Positions 1 to 6,482 are shown, counted from the first letter of the stretch. The stretch is DNA of 7,609 bases from Clostridia bacterium (GCA_900772705.1 CAAGRQ010000226.1:1-7609); one strand, 5' to 3'. Translations and numbers: made by a program. Notes: generated from the letters alone by a model not told the origin.

Positions 1-2
1 AA

Positions 3-749
3 TACATAAACTCACTTCATCAGCATTACAAACCAAAGACTGCGAAACGAAAAATCGCTTGTGTAAAAGCGTTTTACAGGTATATGGAAATCGAGGACAT
101 TATAGAAATAAATCCTTTCCATAAAATCACGCTGAAATACAAAGAACCGATTACTTTGCCTAAAACTATTCCGATTGAAAACATAAAAAGTATTTTGAAA
201 TTTGCTTATTTACAGCTTGACAATACCAAAAGCAGTTATCAATATAAAACGGCACTAAGGAATGTCATTATTATTGAGCTGCTGTTTTCAACCGGAATGA
301 GAGTATCGGAAATCAGCAATCTAAAAAGAAAAAGTCTTGATCTCAACAGCAACACGATATACATTTACGGCAAAGGCTCAAAGGAACGTATAATGTGTAT
401 TGCTAATGTTAAAGTATCAAGACTTTTAAGTGAATATATTAAAATTTGTGATTGCGATAGCGATTATGTTTTCATCAACAAATTAGGAAACGGGTATTCG
501 GAGCAATCTATCAGGAATATGATAAGTGATTATGCCAAAAGGAGTGGTATTGACTTACATATTACACCTCACATGTTCAGGCACACCTTTGCTACGGCAC
601 TTATGGACGAAAATGTAAACATAAGATATATTCAGCAACTTCTCGGTCACAGCTCGATTACAACTACTCAAATTTATACCCACATCAGCACAAATAAAAT
701 CCGTCATATTCTCGAAGAAAATCATCCGAGAAATAAGATGAGTATATAG
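3..749 (+). CDS. Tyrosine recombinase/integrase, XerC/XerD-like (5' end beyond the window)
   Basis: Site-specific DNA recombinase of the phage integrase family, which cuts and rejoins DNA through a tyrosine-DNA intermediate. Counting from the ATG at 84, the catalytic set is complete: R73 (in TGMRVSE), K97 (GKGSKER), H163 and R166 (HMFRH), H189 (LLGHSS) and the nucleophile Y198 (QIYTH). The ATG at 84 is probably not the real start. It has no good ribosome binding site, and the frame stays open back to base 3. That upstream stretch (including SLHQHYKPKTAKRKIACVKA, then FYRY) matches the end of the N-terminal SAM-like core-binding domain of XerC/D-type proteins. The visible part is 248 codons, and a full protein would be roughly 290-330 residues. 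It ends 180 bp from the 3' end of tRNA-Pro, suggesting an island or prophage integrase; a stand-alone Xer-like recombinase is the alternative. Family confident, biological role inferred. Confidence 0.93.
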   Translation, partial: YINSLHQHYKPKTAKRKIACVKAFYRYMEIEDIIEINPFHKITLKYKEPITLPKTIPIENIKSILKFAYLQLDNTKSSYQYKTALRNVIIIELLFSTGMRVSEISNLKRKSLDLNSNTIYIYGKGSKERIMCIANVKVSRLLSEYIKICDCDSDYVFINKLGNGYSEQSIRNMISDYAKRSGIDLHITPHMFRHTFATALMDENVNIRYIQQLLGHSSITTTQIYTHISTNKIRHILEENHPRNKMSI

Positions 750-884
750 TTTTCGGTATCCCAAAATCTACCCCCCCTAATTTCTACCCCAAATATTTGA
801 TTTAATATGGTGGTTATATGATTTTGTATAAGGAATGATTAAAATTCAAAATGCCATAAAACGCAGTATTTAAGCCACATTTTG
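750..884. other. Gene-free spacer between recombinase and tRNA-Pro, with C-rich direct repeat
   Basis: No plausible gene or T-tailed plus-strand terminator is visible here. The spacer contains a direct repeat of TCTACCCC at 767-774 and 783-790, 16 bp apart, the first copy continuing into a run of seven C (771-777). The rest is AT-rich. If the recombinase acts at the neighbouring tRNA, such repeats could be arm-type or accessory binding sites, but that is only inference. Confidence 0.4.
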
Positions 885-926
885 GCAAAAAATAAGACCT
901 TAGAAAGTGAAAAGCCTTCTAAGGTC
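885..926 (-). terminator. Rho-independent terminator of the tRNA-Pro unit
   Basis: A perfect 10-bp stem (GACCTTAGAA at 896-905 with TTCTAAGGTC at 917-926) encloses an 11-nt loop. Read on the minus strand it is followed by a T-rich tract, complementary to the A-run at 887-892. It begins four bases beyond the encoded CCA of tRNA-Pro, so it ends the tRNA transcript. There is no T tract on the plus-strand side, so it should not stop transcripts from the recombinase gene. Confidence 0.85.
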
Positions 927-929
927 AAA

Positions 930-1007
930 TGGTCGAGGTGACAGGACTTGAACCTGCGGCATCCTGCTCCCAAAGCAGGCACTCTAGCCAAACTGAGTTA
1001 CACCTCG
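930..1007 (-). tRNA. tRNA-Pro, anticodon UGG, 3' CCA encoded
   Basis: The minus strand folds into a full cloverleaf. The acceptor stem is CGAGGTG/CACCTCG with discriminator A. The D stem is ACTC/GAGT with a GG-containing loop, the anticodon stem is CCTGC/GCAGG with loop TTTGGGA, and the T stem is GCAGG/CCTGT with loop TTCAAGT. The anticodon UGG is complementary to bases 970-972. The body is 75 nt (933-1007) and the CCA end is encoded (complement of 930-932). It has its own promoter and terminator, so it is a single-gene unit. It reads proline codons of the CCN box. The 3' end faces the recombinase gene, a common integration target arrangement, and the tRNA is intact. Confidence 0.97.
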
Positions 1008-1018
1008 ATATATGTAAA

Positions 1019-1032
1019 ACTCCCGCAGGAGT
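1019..1032 (-). other. Small hairpin in the tRNA-Pro 5' leader
   Basis: ACTCC/GGAGT (1019-1023 with 1028-1032) forms a 5-bp stem with a 4-nt loop in the stretch transcribed ahead of the tRNA. On the minus strand it is followed by TTTTAC, so it could slow RNA polymerase slightly. More simply, it may be part of the precursor removed by RNase P. Weak structure, no known family. Confidence 0.3.
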
Positions 1033-1073
1033 GTTACCTACATTCCTTTTGTTGCATTAACCAATGCTTGAAA

Positions 1074-1102
1074 ATTATATAACAAAGTGTCGGGTTTGTC
1101 AA
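1074..1102 (-). promoter_or_regulatory. Consensus sigma-A promoter for tRNA-Pro
   Basis: On the minus strand there is a perfect -35 box TTGACA (complement of 1097-1102), a 17-bp spacer and a perfect -10 box TATAAT (complement of 1074-1079). Transcription would start near 1067, about 60 nt before the tRNA. A full-consensus promoter fits strong constitutive expression of a stable RNA. Confidence 0.9.
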
Positions 1103-1172
1103 GGATTTTTTCAACTTTTAACATTAATTTGGGTTATTGCTTATTATGTGTATGCGGTATATGTATGAAGTC

Positions 1173-1201
1173 TTGAATTTTTGTTTGCGGTGATATATTA
1201 T
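1173..1201 (+). promoter_or_regulatory. Sigma-A-type promoter of the alcohol dehydrogenase gene
   Basis: TTGAAT at 1173-1178, a 17-bp spacer, and TATTAT at 1196-1201. A start near 1208 would give a leader of about 30 nt holding only the strong ribosome binding site GGGAGGAG (1223-1230), 9 nt before the ATG. No operator-like palindrome, including a canonical Rex box, is evident. It lies back-to-back with the tRNA-Pro promoter. Confidence 0.7.
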
Positions 1202-1239
1202 AAAAGAGACATAATAAATTTTGGGAGGAGTAAAACTAT

Positions 1240-2370
1240 ATGCAATGGGAATTTAATTTACCGGTTAAGTTGGTCTTTGGCTCGGGCAAAAGAAACGATT
1301 TGGCAAAATACATTGACGAAATAGGCGGAAGCAGGGGAGTCCTTGTGTGCGGAAACAGTTTCTGCAAAAACGGCGTTGCCGATGAATTTTTAAGGCTCGG
1401 CGGCGGAAAAATAGTGGAGATATTTTCAGACATTCGTCCCAATCCTACGACGGATAATGTAAATGATTGCGTAAGGCTTATGAGAGAGGTCGATGCGGAT
1501 TTTGCGGTGGCTTTGGGCGGAGGTTCGCCTATGGATTGCTGCAAGGCGGCGTGTGCAATTGCAAGAGGTGACGATAACATCGAGCCGTATCACAGTTCGG
1601 GCAAGCCGATTTCGGCAAAAGAGGCAATACCCATGATAGCTGTTACGACTACTTCGGGCACCGCCAGTGAGGTTACAAATATTTCGGTTTTGACGGATGT
1701 TAATCAAAATTTGAAGCAGCCGATGAACGACCCTGCAATGTATCCGAAAATTGCGGTAATCGACCCCGAACTTACTCTGACGGTACCGCCGCAGGTTACG
1801 GCGTCAACGGGACTTGATGTACTTTCACATGCGATTGAAAGTTATTGGTCAACGCTTAATCAGCCGATATGCTCGGCTTGCTCGATATATGCGGCAAGGC
1901 TTGTTTTTGAATGGTTGGAAAAAGCATATACAGAACCCGAAAATCTTACAGCCAGAGAAAAGATGGCGGATGCTTCCATTGTTGCGGGTGTTGCTTTCAG
2001 CCATCCTAGAACCACGGGCTCGCATGCATGTTCATTTCCGCTGACTAATATTTACGGTATTCCGCACGGTGAGGCGTGTGCGTTTACGCTCGACTACTTT
2101 GTTAAATTCAACGCAAAGCACGCCGACGGTGACGGCAGGCTTGACTCTTTTGCAAAGGACTGCGGTTTTGACAGTGCTTATGAAATGGCGGATGAAATTT
2201 CTGCAATGAAAAAGCGAATGAAAATGAGAAGCAGGTTGTCGGAAATCGGCTGTACTTCCGATGAGCAAATCGCAGAATTGACAAAAAAGAGTATGTCTAT
2301 GCTGATGAAACGAAACCCGATTGAGTTGAGCGAAAGCGATATATGCGAAATGTACAATAAACTTAAATAA
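1240..2370 (+). CDS. Iron-containing alcohol dehydrogenase (group III ADH family)
   Basis: Cytoplasmic, metal-dependent NAD(P)H oxidoreductase interconverting an aldehyde and an alcohol; in a fermenter it probably reoxidises NAD(P)H by reducing an aldehyde. At 376 residues it is the normal family length. It shows the dinucleotide-binding GGGSP (93-97), the TTSGTASE segment (137-144), and the four metal ligands D193, H197, H262 and H276 (DVLSH, GSH, IPHG). Two positions are unusual. G38 stands where FucO-type enzymes have the Asp that selects NAD+, so NADP(H) is allowed. F266 stands where FucO has the active-site His four residues after the third metal ligand; the SFPLTNIYGIPHG pattern recalls phosphonoacetaldehyde-reductase-like members. 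No phosphonate genes are adjacent, so the substrate stays open. The start is fixed by a strong ribosome binding site. The gene forms a single transcription unit with its own promoter and terminator. Family certain, substrate unknown. Confidence 0.95.
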   Translation: MQWEFNLPVKLVFGSGKRNDLAKYIDEIGGSRGVLVCGNSFCKNGVADEFLRLGGGKIVEIFSDIRPNPTTDNVNDCVRLMREVDADFAVALGGGSPMDCCKAACAIARGDDNIEPYHSSGKPISAKEAIPMIAVTTTSGTASEVTNISVLTDVNQNLKQPMNDPAMYPKIAVIDPELTLTVPPQVTASTGLDVLSHAIESYWSTLNQPICSACSIYAARLVFEWLEKAYTEPENLTAREKMADASIVAGVAFSHPRTTGSHACSFPLTNIYGIPHGEACAFTLDYFVKFNAKHADGDGRLDSFAKDCGFDSAYEMADEISAMKKRMKMRSRLSEIGCTSDEQIAELTKKSMSMLMKRNPIELSESDICEMYNKLK

Positions 2371-2381
2371 TCTTTGTGCAA

Positions 2382-2428
2382 AAGCACGAATACATTTTAA
2401 CAAACAGTGTATTCGTGCTTAATTTTTA
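2382..2428 (+). terminator. Rho-independent terminator of the alcohol dehydrogenase gene
   Basis: A perfect 13-bp stem (2382-2394 with 2408-2420, outer sequence AAGCACGAATACA) with a 13-nt loop is followed by AATTTTTAT. It starts 11 bases after the stop codon and separates this gene from nifJ, which has its own promoter. Confidence 0.9.
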
Positions 2429-2449
2429 TAAAATAAAGTTGCATTTCTG

Positions 2450-2478
2450 TTGAATTTGACAATACCGAATGGTATAAT
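2450..2478 (+). promoter_or_regulatory. Sigma-A-type promoter of nifJ, overlapped by a palindrome
   Basis: TTGAAT at 2450-2455, a 17-bp spacer and a perfect TATAAT at 2473-2478. A start near 2485 would give a leader of about 60 nt ending in GGAGG (2533-2537), 9 nt before the ATG. The leader can form a weak hairpin (GCGT 2496-2499 with ACGC 2506-2509), possibly closed by TAGTA/TACTA (2485-2489 with 2519-2523). The palindrome at 2462-2475 overlaps the spacer and -10 box. Confidence 0.75.
2462..2475. promoter_or_regulatory. Candidate operator: palindrome across the nifJ -10 region
   Basis: ATACC-GAAT-GGTAT is a perfect inverted repeat with 5-bp arms and a 4-nt centre. It fills the downstream part of the promoter spacer and shares three bases with the TATAAT box. 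A bound protein here would block RNA polymerase, so repression is the expected effect. It does not match the Rex consensus, and I cannot assign a regulator. The arms are short, so chance is possible. Confidence 0.35.
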
Positions 2479-2546
2479 TAAGGGTAGTATTAAGGGCGTT
2501 ATTTTACGCTTATTACGGTACTATATATTTACGGAGGTAAATTAAA

Positions 2547-5500
2547 ATGGCAAGAAAAAAGAAAACCATGGATGGTAACAGTGCTGCCGCTCATGTAAGC
2601 TATGCGTTTACAGAAGTTGCAGCCATCTATCCTATCACCCCATCTTCACCGATGGCTGAAGAAACAGACGCCATGGCAGCAAAAGGCGTTAAAAACCTTT
2701 TCGGTCAGACTGTAAAGGTTGCAGAGCTTGAATCGGAAGCAGGCGCAGCAGGTGCGGTTCACGGCTCACTTTCGGCAGGTGCGTTAACCACAACATACAC
2801 TGCCTCTCAGGGACTCCTTCTTATGATTCCCAATATGTACAAGATTGCAGGCGAGCTTATTCCAAGTGTTATTCATGTATCTGCTCGTTGTGTATCAACT
2901 CATGCGCTTAATATTTTCGGCGACCATTCGGATGTTATGGCTTGCCGTCAGACAGGCTATGCTATGCTTTGCTCTGCTAATGTTCAGGAGGTTATGGACC
3001 TCGGTGCGGTTGCTCACCTTGCAACTCTCAAATCCAGAGTTCCTTTCCTTCATTTCTTTGACGGTTTCCGTACTTCTCACGAGGTACAGAAGATTGAGAC
3101 TTGGGATTATGAGGATCTCAGAGATATGCTCGATATGCAGGATGTTGCCGATTTCAGAGCGAGAGCATTAAATCCCGAACACCCTGTTCTCCGTGGCTCG
3201 GCAGAAAATTCAGATATTTTTTTCCAGCACAGAGAGGCTTGTAATAAATATTATGCCGATGCAGTTTCTGCCACAGAGGCATATATGAACAAGGTAAACG
3301 AAAAAATCGGTACAAATTATCAGCTTTTTAATTATTACGGCGCAGAGGATGCAGAGCGTGTTATTATCGCTATGGGTTCTGTATGCGATACAATTAAGGA
3401 GACAGTTGATTTCTTAAACGCAAGAGGAGAAAAGGTTGGTATGGTAAGCGTACACCTTTACAGACCTTTCTCTGCAAAGCATCTTGTAAAAGTTATTCCT
3501 AAAACAGTAAAGCATATTTCTGTTATCGACAGAACTAAGGAGCCGGGCGCACTCGGCGAGCCGCTTTATCTTGATGTTGTTGCCGCTCTCAAGGGCTCGG
3601 AACTTGATTCTGTTCCTGTTTACGGCGGTCGTTACGGTCTCGGTTCAAAGGATACACTTCCTGCTCATGTTATTGCAGTATTTGCTAATATGAACGCACC
3701 TGAGCCTAAAAAGACATTCGTTCTTTCTATCAATGATGACGTTACAGACCTTTCGCTTCCTATCACGGAAACACCCGATACAACTCCAAAGGGTACAACT
3801 TCTTGTAAGTTCTGGGGTCTTGGCTCGGACGGTACAGTAGGTGCAAATAAGGATTCCATTAAGATTATCGGCGACCACACGGATATGTACGCTCAGGGTT
3901 ACTTCTTCTACGACAGTAAGAAGTCGGGCGGTATTACGGTATCTCACCTTCGTTTCGGTTCATCTCCGATTACATCGACATACCTTATTAATAAGGCAAA
4001 CTTTGTGGCTTGTCACAACCCGTCTTATGTTACAAAGTATGATATGGTTCAGGACCTTGTTCCGGGCGGAACATTCCTGCTTAACTGCATTTGGTCTCCA
4101 GAGGAACTTGACAGCCAGTTGCCGGCTTCCATGAAGAGATATATTGCAGAAAACGATATTAAACTCTATACAATTAACGGTATTAAGATTGCCGAGGAGG
4201 TAGGACTTCCGGGCAGAGCATCAACAATTCTTCAGTCCGCATTCTTTACTATCAGCGGAATTCTTCCCGTTGAGGATGCAATCAAGTATATGAAAGAAAA
4301 GGTTGTTGCCAAGTTCTCAAAGAAGGGTGACGCAGTAGTAAACGCTAACTGCAATGGTATCGACAGAGGTTCGAAGGAAGTTGTTAAGATTGATGTTCCT
4401 GCTTCTTGGAAGGATGCTGTTGACGAAAAGGCTGAACTTAATATTAATACAAACAGACCGGAAATGAAGAAGTTTGTTAAGGATATTCTTGATCCTGTAG
4501 GCAGACTTCACGGTGACGATCTTCCTGTTTCTGCATTTGTTGACAGTGCCGACGGTGTATATCCTCAGGGCTCTGCCGCATTTGAAAAGAGAGGAATTGC
4601 TATCTCTGTTCCTGAGTGGGACGCAACAAAGTGCGCACAGTGTAATCTTTGCTCTATGGTTTGTCCTCACGCTGTAATCAGACCTATAGTTATGAACGCA
4701 GAAGAGGCTGCCGCCGCTCCCGAGGGAACAACAATGATTAAGCATAAGAGAACAGATTATCAGTATGCGCTTATCGTTTCTGTTCTTGACTGCACAGGTT
4801 GCGGTTCTTGCGCAAATGTTTGTCCTACAAAGTCGCTTACAATGAAGCCTATCGCTTCTCAACTTGATGTTCAAAAGTCGTTTGACGCACTTGTAAATAC
4901 TCCTGCTAAGCCTGAAGTTCTTACACCTAACACAATCGGCGTTCAGTTCAGAAAGCCTTATCTTGAGTTCTCGGGCGCTTGTGCAGGCTGCGGCGAAACA
5001 CCTTATGCTAAACTTGCAACACAACTTTACGGCGATAAGATGTATATCGCTAACGCAACAGGTTGTTCGTCAATTTGGGGCGGTTCCGCTCCGTCAACTC
5101 CTTACACTGTTGACGAAAACGGTCACGGTCCTGCTTGGTCGAACTCACTCTTTGAGGATAACGCAGAGTTTGGCTACGGTATGTACCTTGCTCAAAAGCA
5201 AATCAGAGAGAGACTTGCCGCAGATGCAGAGGTTCTTTCTAAGGCAGGTATTAAAGAGGCAGACGCTTGGCTTGCAACATTTAATGACGCTGCCGTAAAC
5301 GATGTTGACGCAAATGCTCTTATTAAGGCTATTGAGAATGCTTCGCTTGACGGTGAGGCTGCAAGCGCCGCAGAGGATTTCCTCAAGGATAAGGATTATG
5401 CGGCTAAGAAATATCAGTTCATCTTCGGCGGTGACGGTTGGGCATACGATATCGGTTTCGGCGGACTCGACCATGTAATCGCATCGCACGAAAATGTAAA

Positions 5501-6065
5501 TATCGTAGTGTTCGATACAGAGGTTTACTCAAATACCGGTGGACAGGCATCTAAGGCTACTCCTACCGGTGCGGTTGCTAAATTTGCGGCTTCCGGTAAG
5601 GTTGTTAAGAAAAAGGATTTGGCTCAAATCGCTATGTCCTACGGTTATGTATATGTTGCACAGGTTGCTATGGGCGCTAATGCAAATCAGTGCTTAAAGG
5701 CATTCCAGGAGGCTGCCGCATATGACGGACCGTCACTTGTTATCTGTTACGCTCCTTGTATCAACCACGGTATTAAGATGCCGTTCAACCAGGCAGAACA
5801 GAAGAAGGCTGTTGCGGCAGGATATTGGAATCTTTTCCGTTACAATCCGGCTCTTATCGCAGAGGGCAAGAATCCGTTCAGCCTTGATTCAAAGGCTCCG
5901 TCGGCTGACTATGTTGAGTTCATCGAGGGTGAAACAAGATATTCCGCTCTCAAGCGTTCATTCCCGGGCAAGGCTGAAAAACTCTTTGCTATCGCAGCGG
6001 AGAATTCAATCGAGAAGTACAATAAACTTGCTAAACTTGTTGATTTCTATTCACCGGAGAAGTAA
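2547..6065 (+). CDS. nifJ: Pyruvate:ferredoxin (flavodoxin) oxidoreductase, single-chain
   Basis: Central fermentation enzyme: pyruvate + CoA + oxidised ferredoxin gives acetyl-CoA + CO2 + reduced ferredoxin. It is cytoplasmic, normally a homodimer, with thiamine diphosphate and three [4Fe-4S] clusters. The 1172 residues cover all core domains. The N-terminal domain has YPITPSSPM with T31, plus E64 and R114, which match the pyruvate/ThDP-contacting positions of the Desulfovibrio africanus enzyme. Two ferredoxin-type clusters follow at C696/C699/C702/C706 and C749/C752/C755/C759. The C-terminal ThDP domain has proximal-cluster ligands C812, C815, C840 and C1071, the GDG motif (962-964) and N996 in YSNTGGQ. 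It stops at about residue 1172 and lacks the extra C-terminal extension that shields the clusters in D. africanus (about 1230 residues), which fits a strict anaerobe. The start is set by GGAGG 9 nt upstream. It is monocistronic, with promoter and terminator. Reduced ferredoxin would feed hydrogenase, Rnf or similar partners outside the window. Confidence 0.98.
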   Translation: MARKKKTMDGNSAAAHVSYAFTEVAAIYPITPSSPMAEETDAMAAKGVKNLFGQTVKVAELESEAGAAGAVHGSLSAGALTTTYTASQGLLLMIPNMYKIAGELIPSVIHVSARCVSTHALNIFGDHSDVMACRQTGYAMLCSANVQEVMDLGAVAHLATLKSRVPFLHFFDGFRTSHEVQKIETWDYEDLRDMLDMQDVADFRARALNPEHPVLRGSAENSDIFFQHREACNKYYADAVSATEAYMNKVNEKIGTNYQLFNYYGAEDAERVIIAMGSVCDTIKETVDFLNARGEKVGMVSVHLYRPFSAKHLVKVIPKTVKHISVIDRTKEPGALGEPLYLDVVAALKGSELDSVPVYGGRYGLGSKDTLPAHVIAVFANMNAPEPKKTFVLSINDDVTDLSLPITETPDTTPKGTTSCKFWGLGSDGTVGANKDSIKIIGDHTDMYAQGYFFYDSKKSGGITVSHLRFGSSPITSTYLINKANFVACHNPSYVTKYDMVQDLVPGGTFLLNCIWSPEELDSQLPASMKRYIAENDIKLYTINGIKIAEEVGLPGRASTILQSAFFTISGILPVEDAIKYMKEKVVAKFSKKGDAVVNANCNGIDRGSKEVVKIDVPASWKDAVDEKAELNINTNRPEMKKFVKDILDPVGRLHGDDLPVSAFVDSADGVYPQGSAAFEKRGIAISVPEWDATKCAQCNLCSMVCPHAVIRPIVMNAEEAAAAPEGTTMIKHKRTDYQYALIVSVLDCTGCGSCANVCPTKSLTMKPIASQLDVQKSFDALVNTPAKPEVLTPNTIGVQFRKPYLEFSGACAGCGETPYAKLATQLYGDKMYIANATGCSSIWGGSAPSTPYTVDENGHGPAWSNSLFEDNAEFGYGMYLAQKQIRERLAADAEVLSKAGIKEADAWLATFNDAAVNDVDANALIKAIENASLDGEAASAAEDFLKDKDYAAKKYQFIFGGDGWAYDIGFGGLDHVIASHENVNIVVFDTEVYSNTGGQASKATPTGAVAKFAASGKVVKKKDLAQIAMSYGYVYVAQVAMGANANQCLKAFQEAAAYDGPSLVICYAPCINHGIKMPFNQAEQKKAVAAGYWNLFRYNPALIAEGKNPFSLDSKAPSADYVEFIEGETRYSALKRSFPGKAEKLFAIAAENSIEKYNKLAKLVDFYSPEK

Positions 6066-6082
6066 TTAAATATTTACTTCAA

Positions 6083-6121
6083 ACCCTCTTGGCGTATTTT
6101 CGCCGAGAGGGTCTTTTTTTT
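6083..6121 (+). terminator. Rho-independent terminator of nifJ
   Basis: A 12-pair stem (6083-6094 with 6101-6112, including one T-G pair) with loop TATTTT is followed by C and eight T (6114-6121). It lies 17 bases after the nifJ stop codon. Confidence 0.95.
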
Positions 6122-6144
6122 GCAGTAGGATTTCTGAATAAATT

Positions 6145-6183
6145 GGCGTTTTTTCTTATTGTGAACAAAAAACGAAAAACGCC
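6145..6183. repeat. Inverted repeat with two alternative pairings
   Basis: GGCGTTTTT (6145-6153) pairs with AAAAACGCC (6175-6183) in a 9-bp stem. The same left arm can instead pair as CGTTTTTT (6147-6154) with AAAAAACG (6167-6174), because AAAAACG is tandemly duplicated. It has no T tract in the right place, so it is not a clean terminator. Confidence 0.4.
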
Positions 6184-6184
6184 C

Positions 6185-6226
6185 AAAAGTGCTGTAAAGT
6201 CGATGTTTACGGCACTTTTATTATTT
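6185..6226 (+). terminator. Possible second terminator, 14-pair hairpin
   Basis: AAAAGTGCTGTAAA (6185-6198) pairs with TTTACGGCACTTTT (6206-6219) across all 14 positions, one of them T-G, with a 7-nt loop. It is followed by ATTATTTT. It may back up the nifJ terminator or act in both directions, since its left arm begins with an A-run. No gene ends immediately before it apart from nifJ, already terminated at 6121. Confidence 0.5.
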
Positions 6227-6325
6227 TGCTGTAAAATTTTTATGTCGCTCTCTTTTTATATAAAGGAGTTCAAATCTGTCGGCTTGTTTTGTCGGCGTGT
6301 TTCAGGGTCTTTATCGACATCCCGG

Positions 6326-6356
6326 GCTGTACCGAAATTTTCGGTACGGCTTTTTT
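6326..6356 (+). terminator. Strong terminator with no evident upstream gene
   Basis: GCTGTACCGAA (6326-6336) pairs with TTCGGTACGGC (6340-6350) in an 11-pair stem containing one T-G pair, followed directly by six T and ATTT. As a hairpin it is textbook. What it terminates is unclear: the sequence between the previous hairpin and this one (6227-6325) has no recognisable gene. It could end a small RNA, act as a leader attenuator for the downstream genes, or insulate them. Confidence 0.7.
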
Positions 6357-6395
6357 ATTTCTGCTTTTTTACAGGATTATTCATAAAGGGTGAAT

Positions 6396-6449
6396 ATGAA
6401 ACGAAAAATTTTTTTATTTTCAAAAAAATCGCCCGAAATATGCATATAA
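6396..6449 (+). CDS. Possible 17-residue leader peptide (weak)
   Basis: An ATG at 6396, five bases after AAAGGG (6385-6390), opens a 17-codon frame reading MKRKIFLFSKKSPEICI and stopping at 6449. The stop is one base before a GTG (6451) that is in frame with the terminase-like gene, so re-initiation is imaginable. The peptide is lysine-rich and resembles nothing I recognise. Chance is the likelier explanation in such AT-rich DNA. Confidence 0.2.
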   Translation: MKRKIFLFSKKSPEICI

Positions 6450-6482
6450 GGTGAATAAAATCGCCGTTTCGAGCCTAAGGGT

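Larger units (their letters stand above)
6122..6450. other. Hairpin-rich gap without a convincing gene
   Basis: About 330 bases lie between the nifJ terminator and the earliest possible start of the terminase-like genes. I find no coding sequence with a credible start and ribosome binding site beyond one 17-codon candidate. The gap holds an A/T-rich hairpin (6145-6183), a 14-pair hairpin with T-rich tail (6185-6226), an AAAGGAG sequence (6262-6268) with no ATG, GTG or TTG at the right distance, and a strong terminator (6326-6356). It may carry a small RNA or leader, or be the degraded end of the prophage remnant. Confidence 0.5.

Noticed and set aside
750..1239. CRISPR array or other short-repeat system near the recombinase
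   Set aside because: No regularly spaced repeats were found. The only repeat is the two-copy TCTACCCC, and the rest is explained by the tRNA unit and promoters.
2456..2461. TTGACA as the nifJ -35 box
   Set aside because: It is a perfect hexamer but only 11 bases from the TATAAT box. TTGAAT at 2450-2455 gives the correct 17-base spacing.
4317..5024. A 235-codon open frame on the minus strand inside nifJ
   Set aside because: It is fully antisense to a certain nifJ domain with conserved cluster cysteines, has a Cys/Arg-rich composition of no known family, and is a by-product of the biased codon use of nifJ.
6276..6383. A 35-codon frame after AAAGGAG starting at CTG 6276
   Set aside because: There is no ATG, GTG or TTG at the right spacing, and the frame passes through a strong terminator hairpin. 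A coding role is not supportable.
6089..6454. A 121-codon plus-strand frame after nifJ
   Set aside because: It begins inside the nifJ terminator and runs through two further hairpins. It has no ribosome binding site and a low-complexity Phe/Lys-rich translation.
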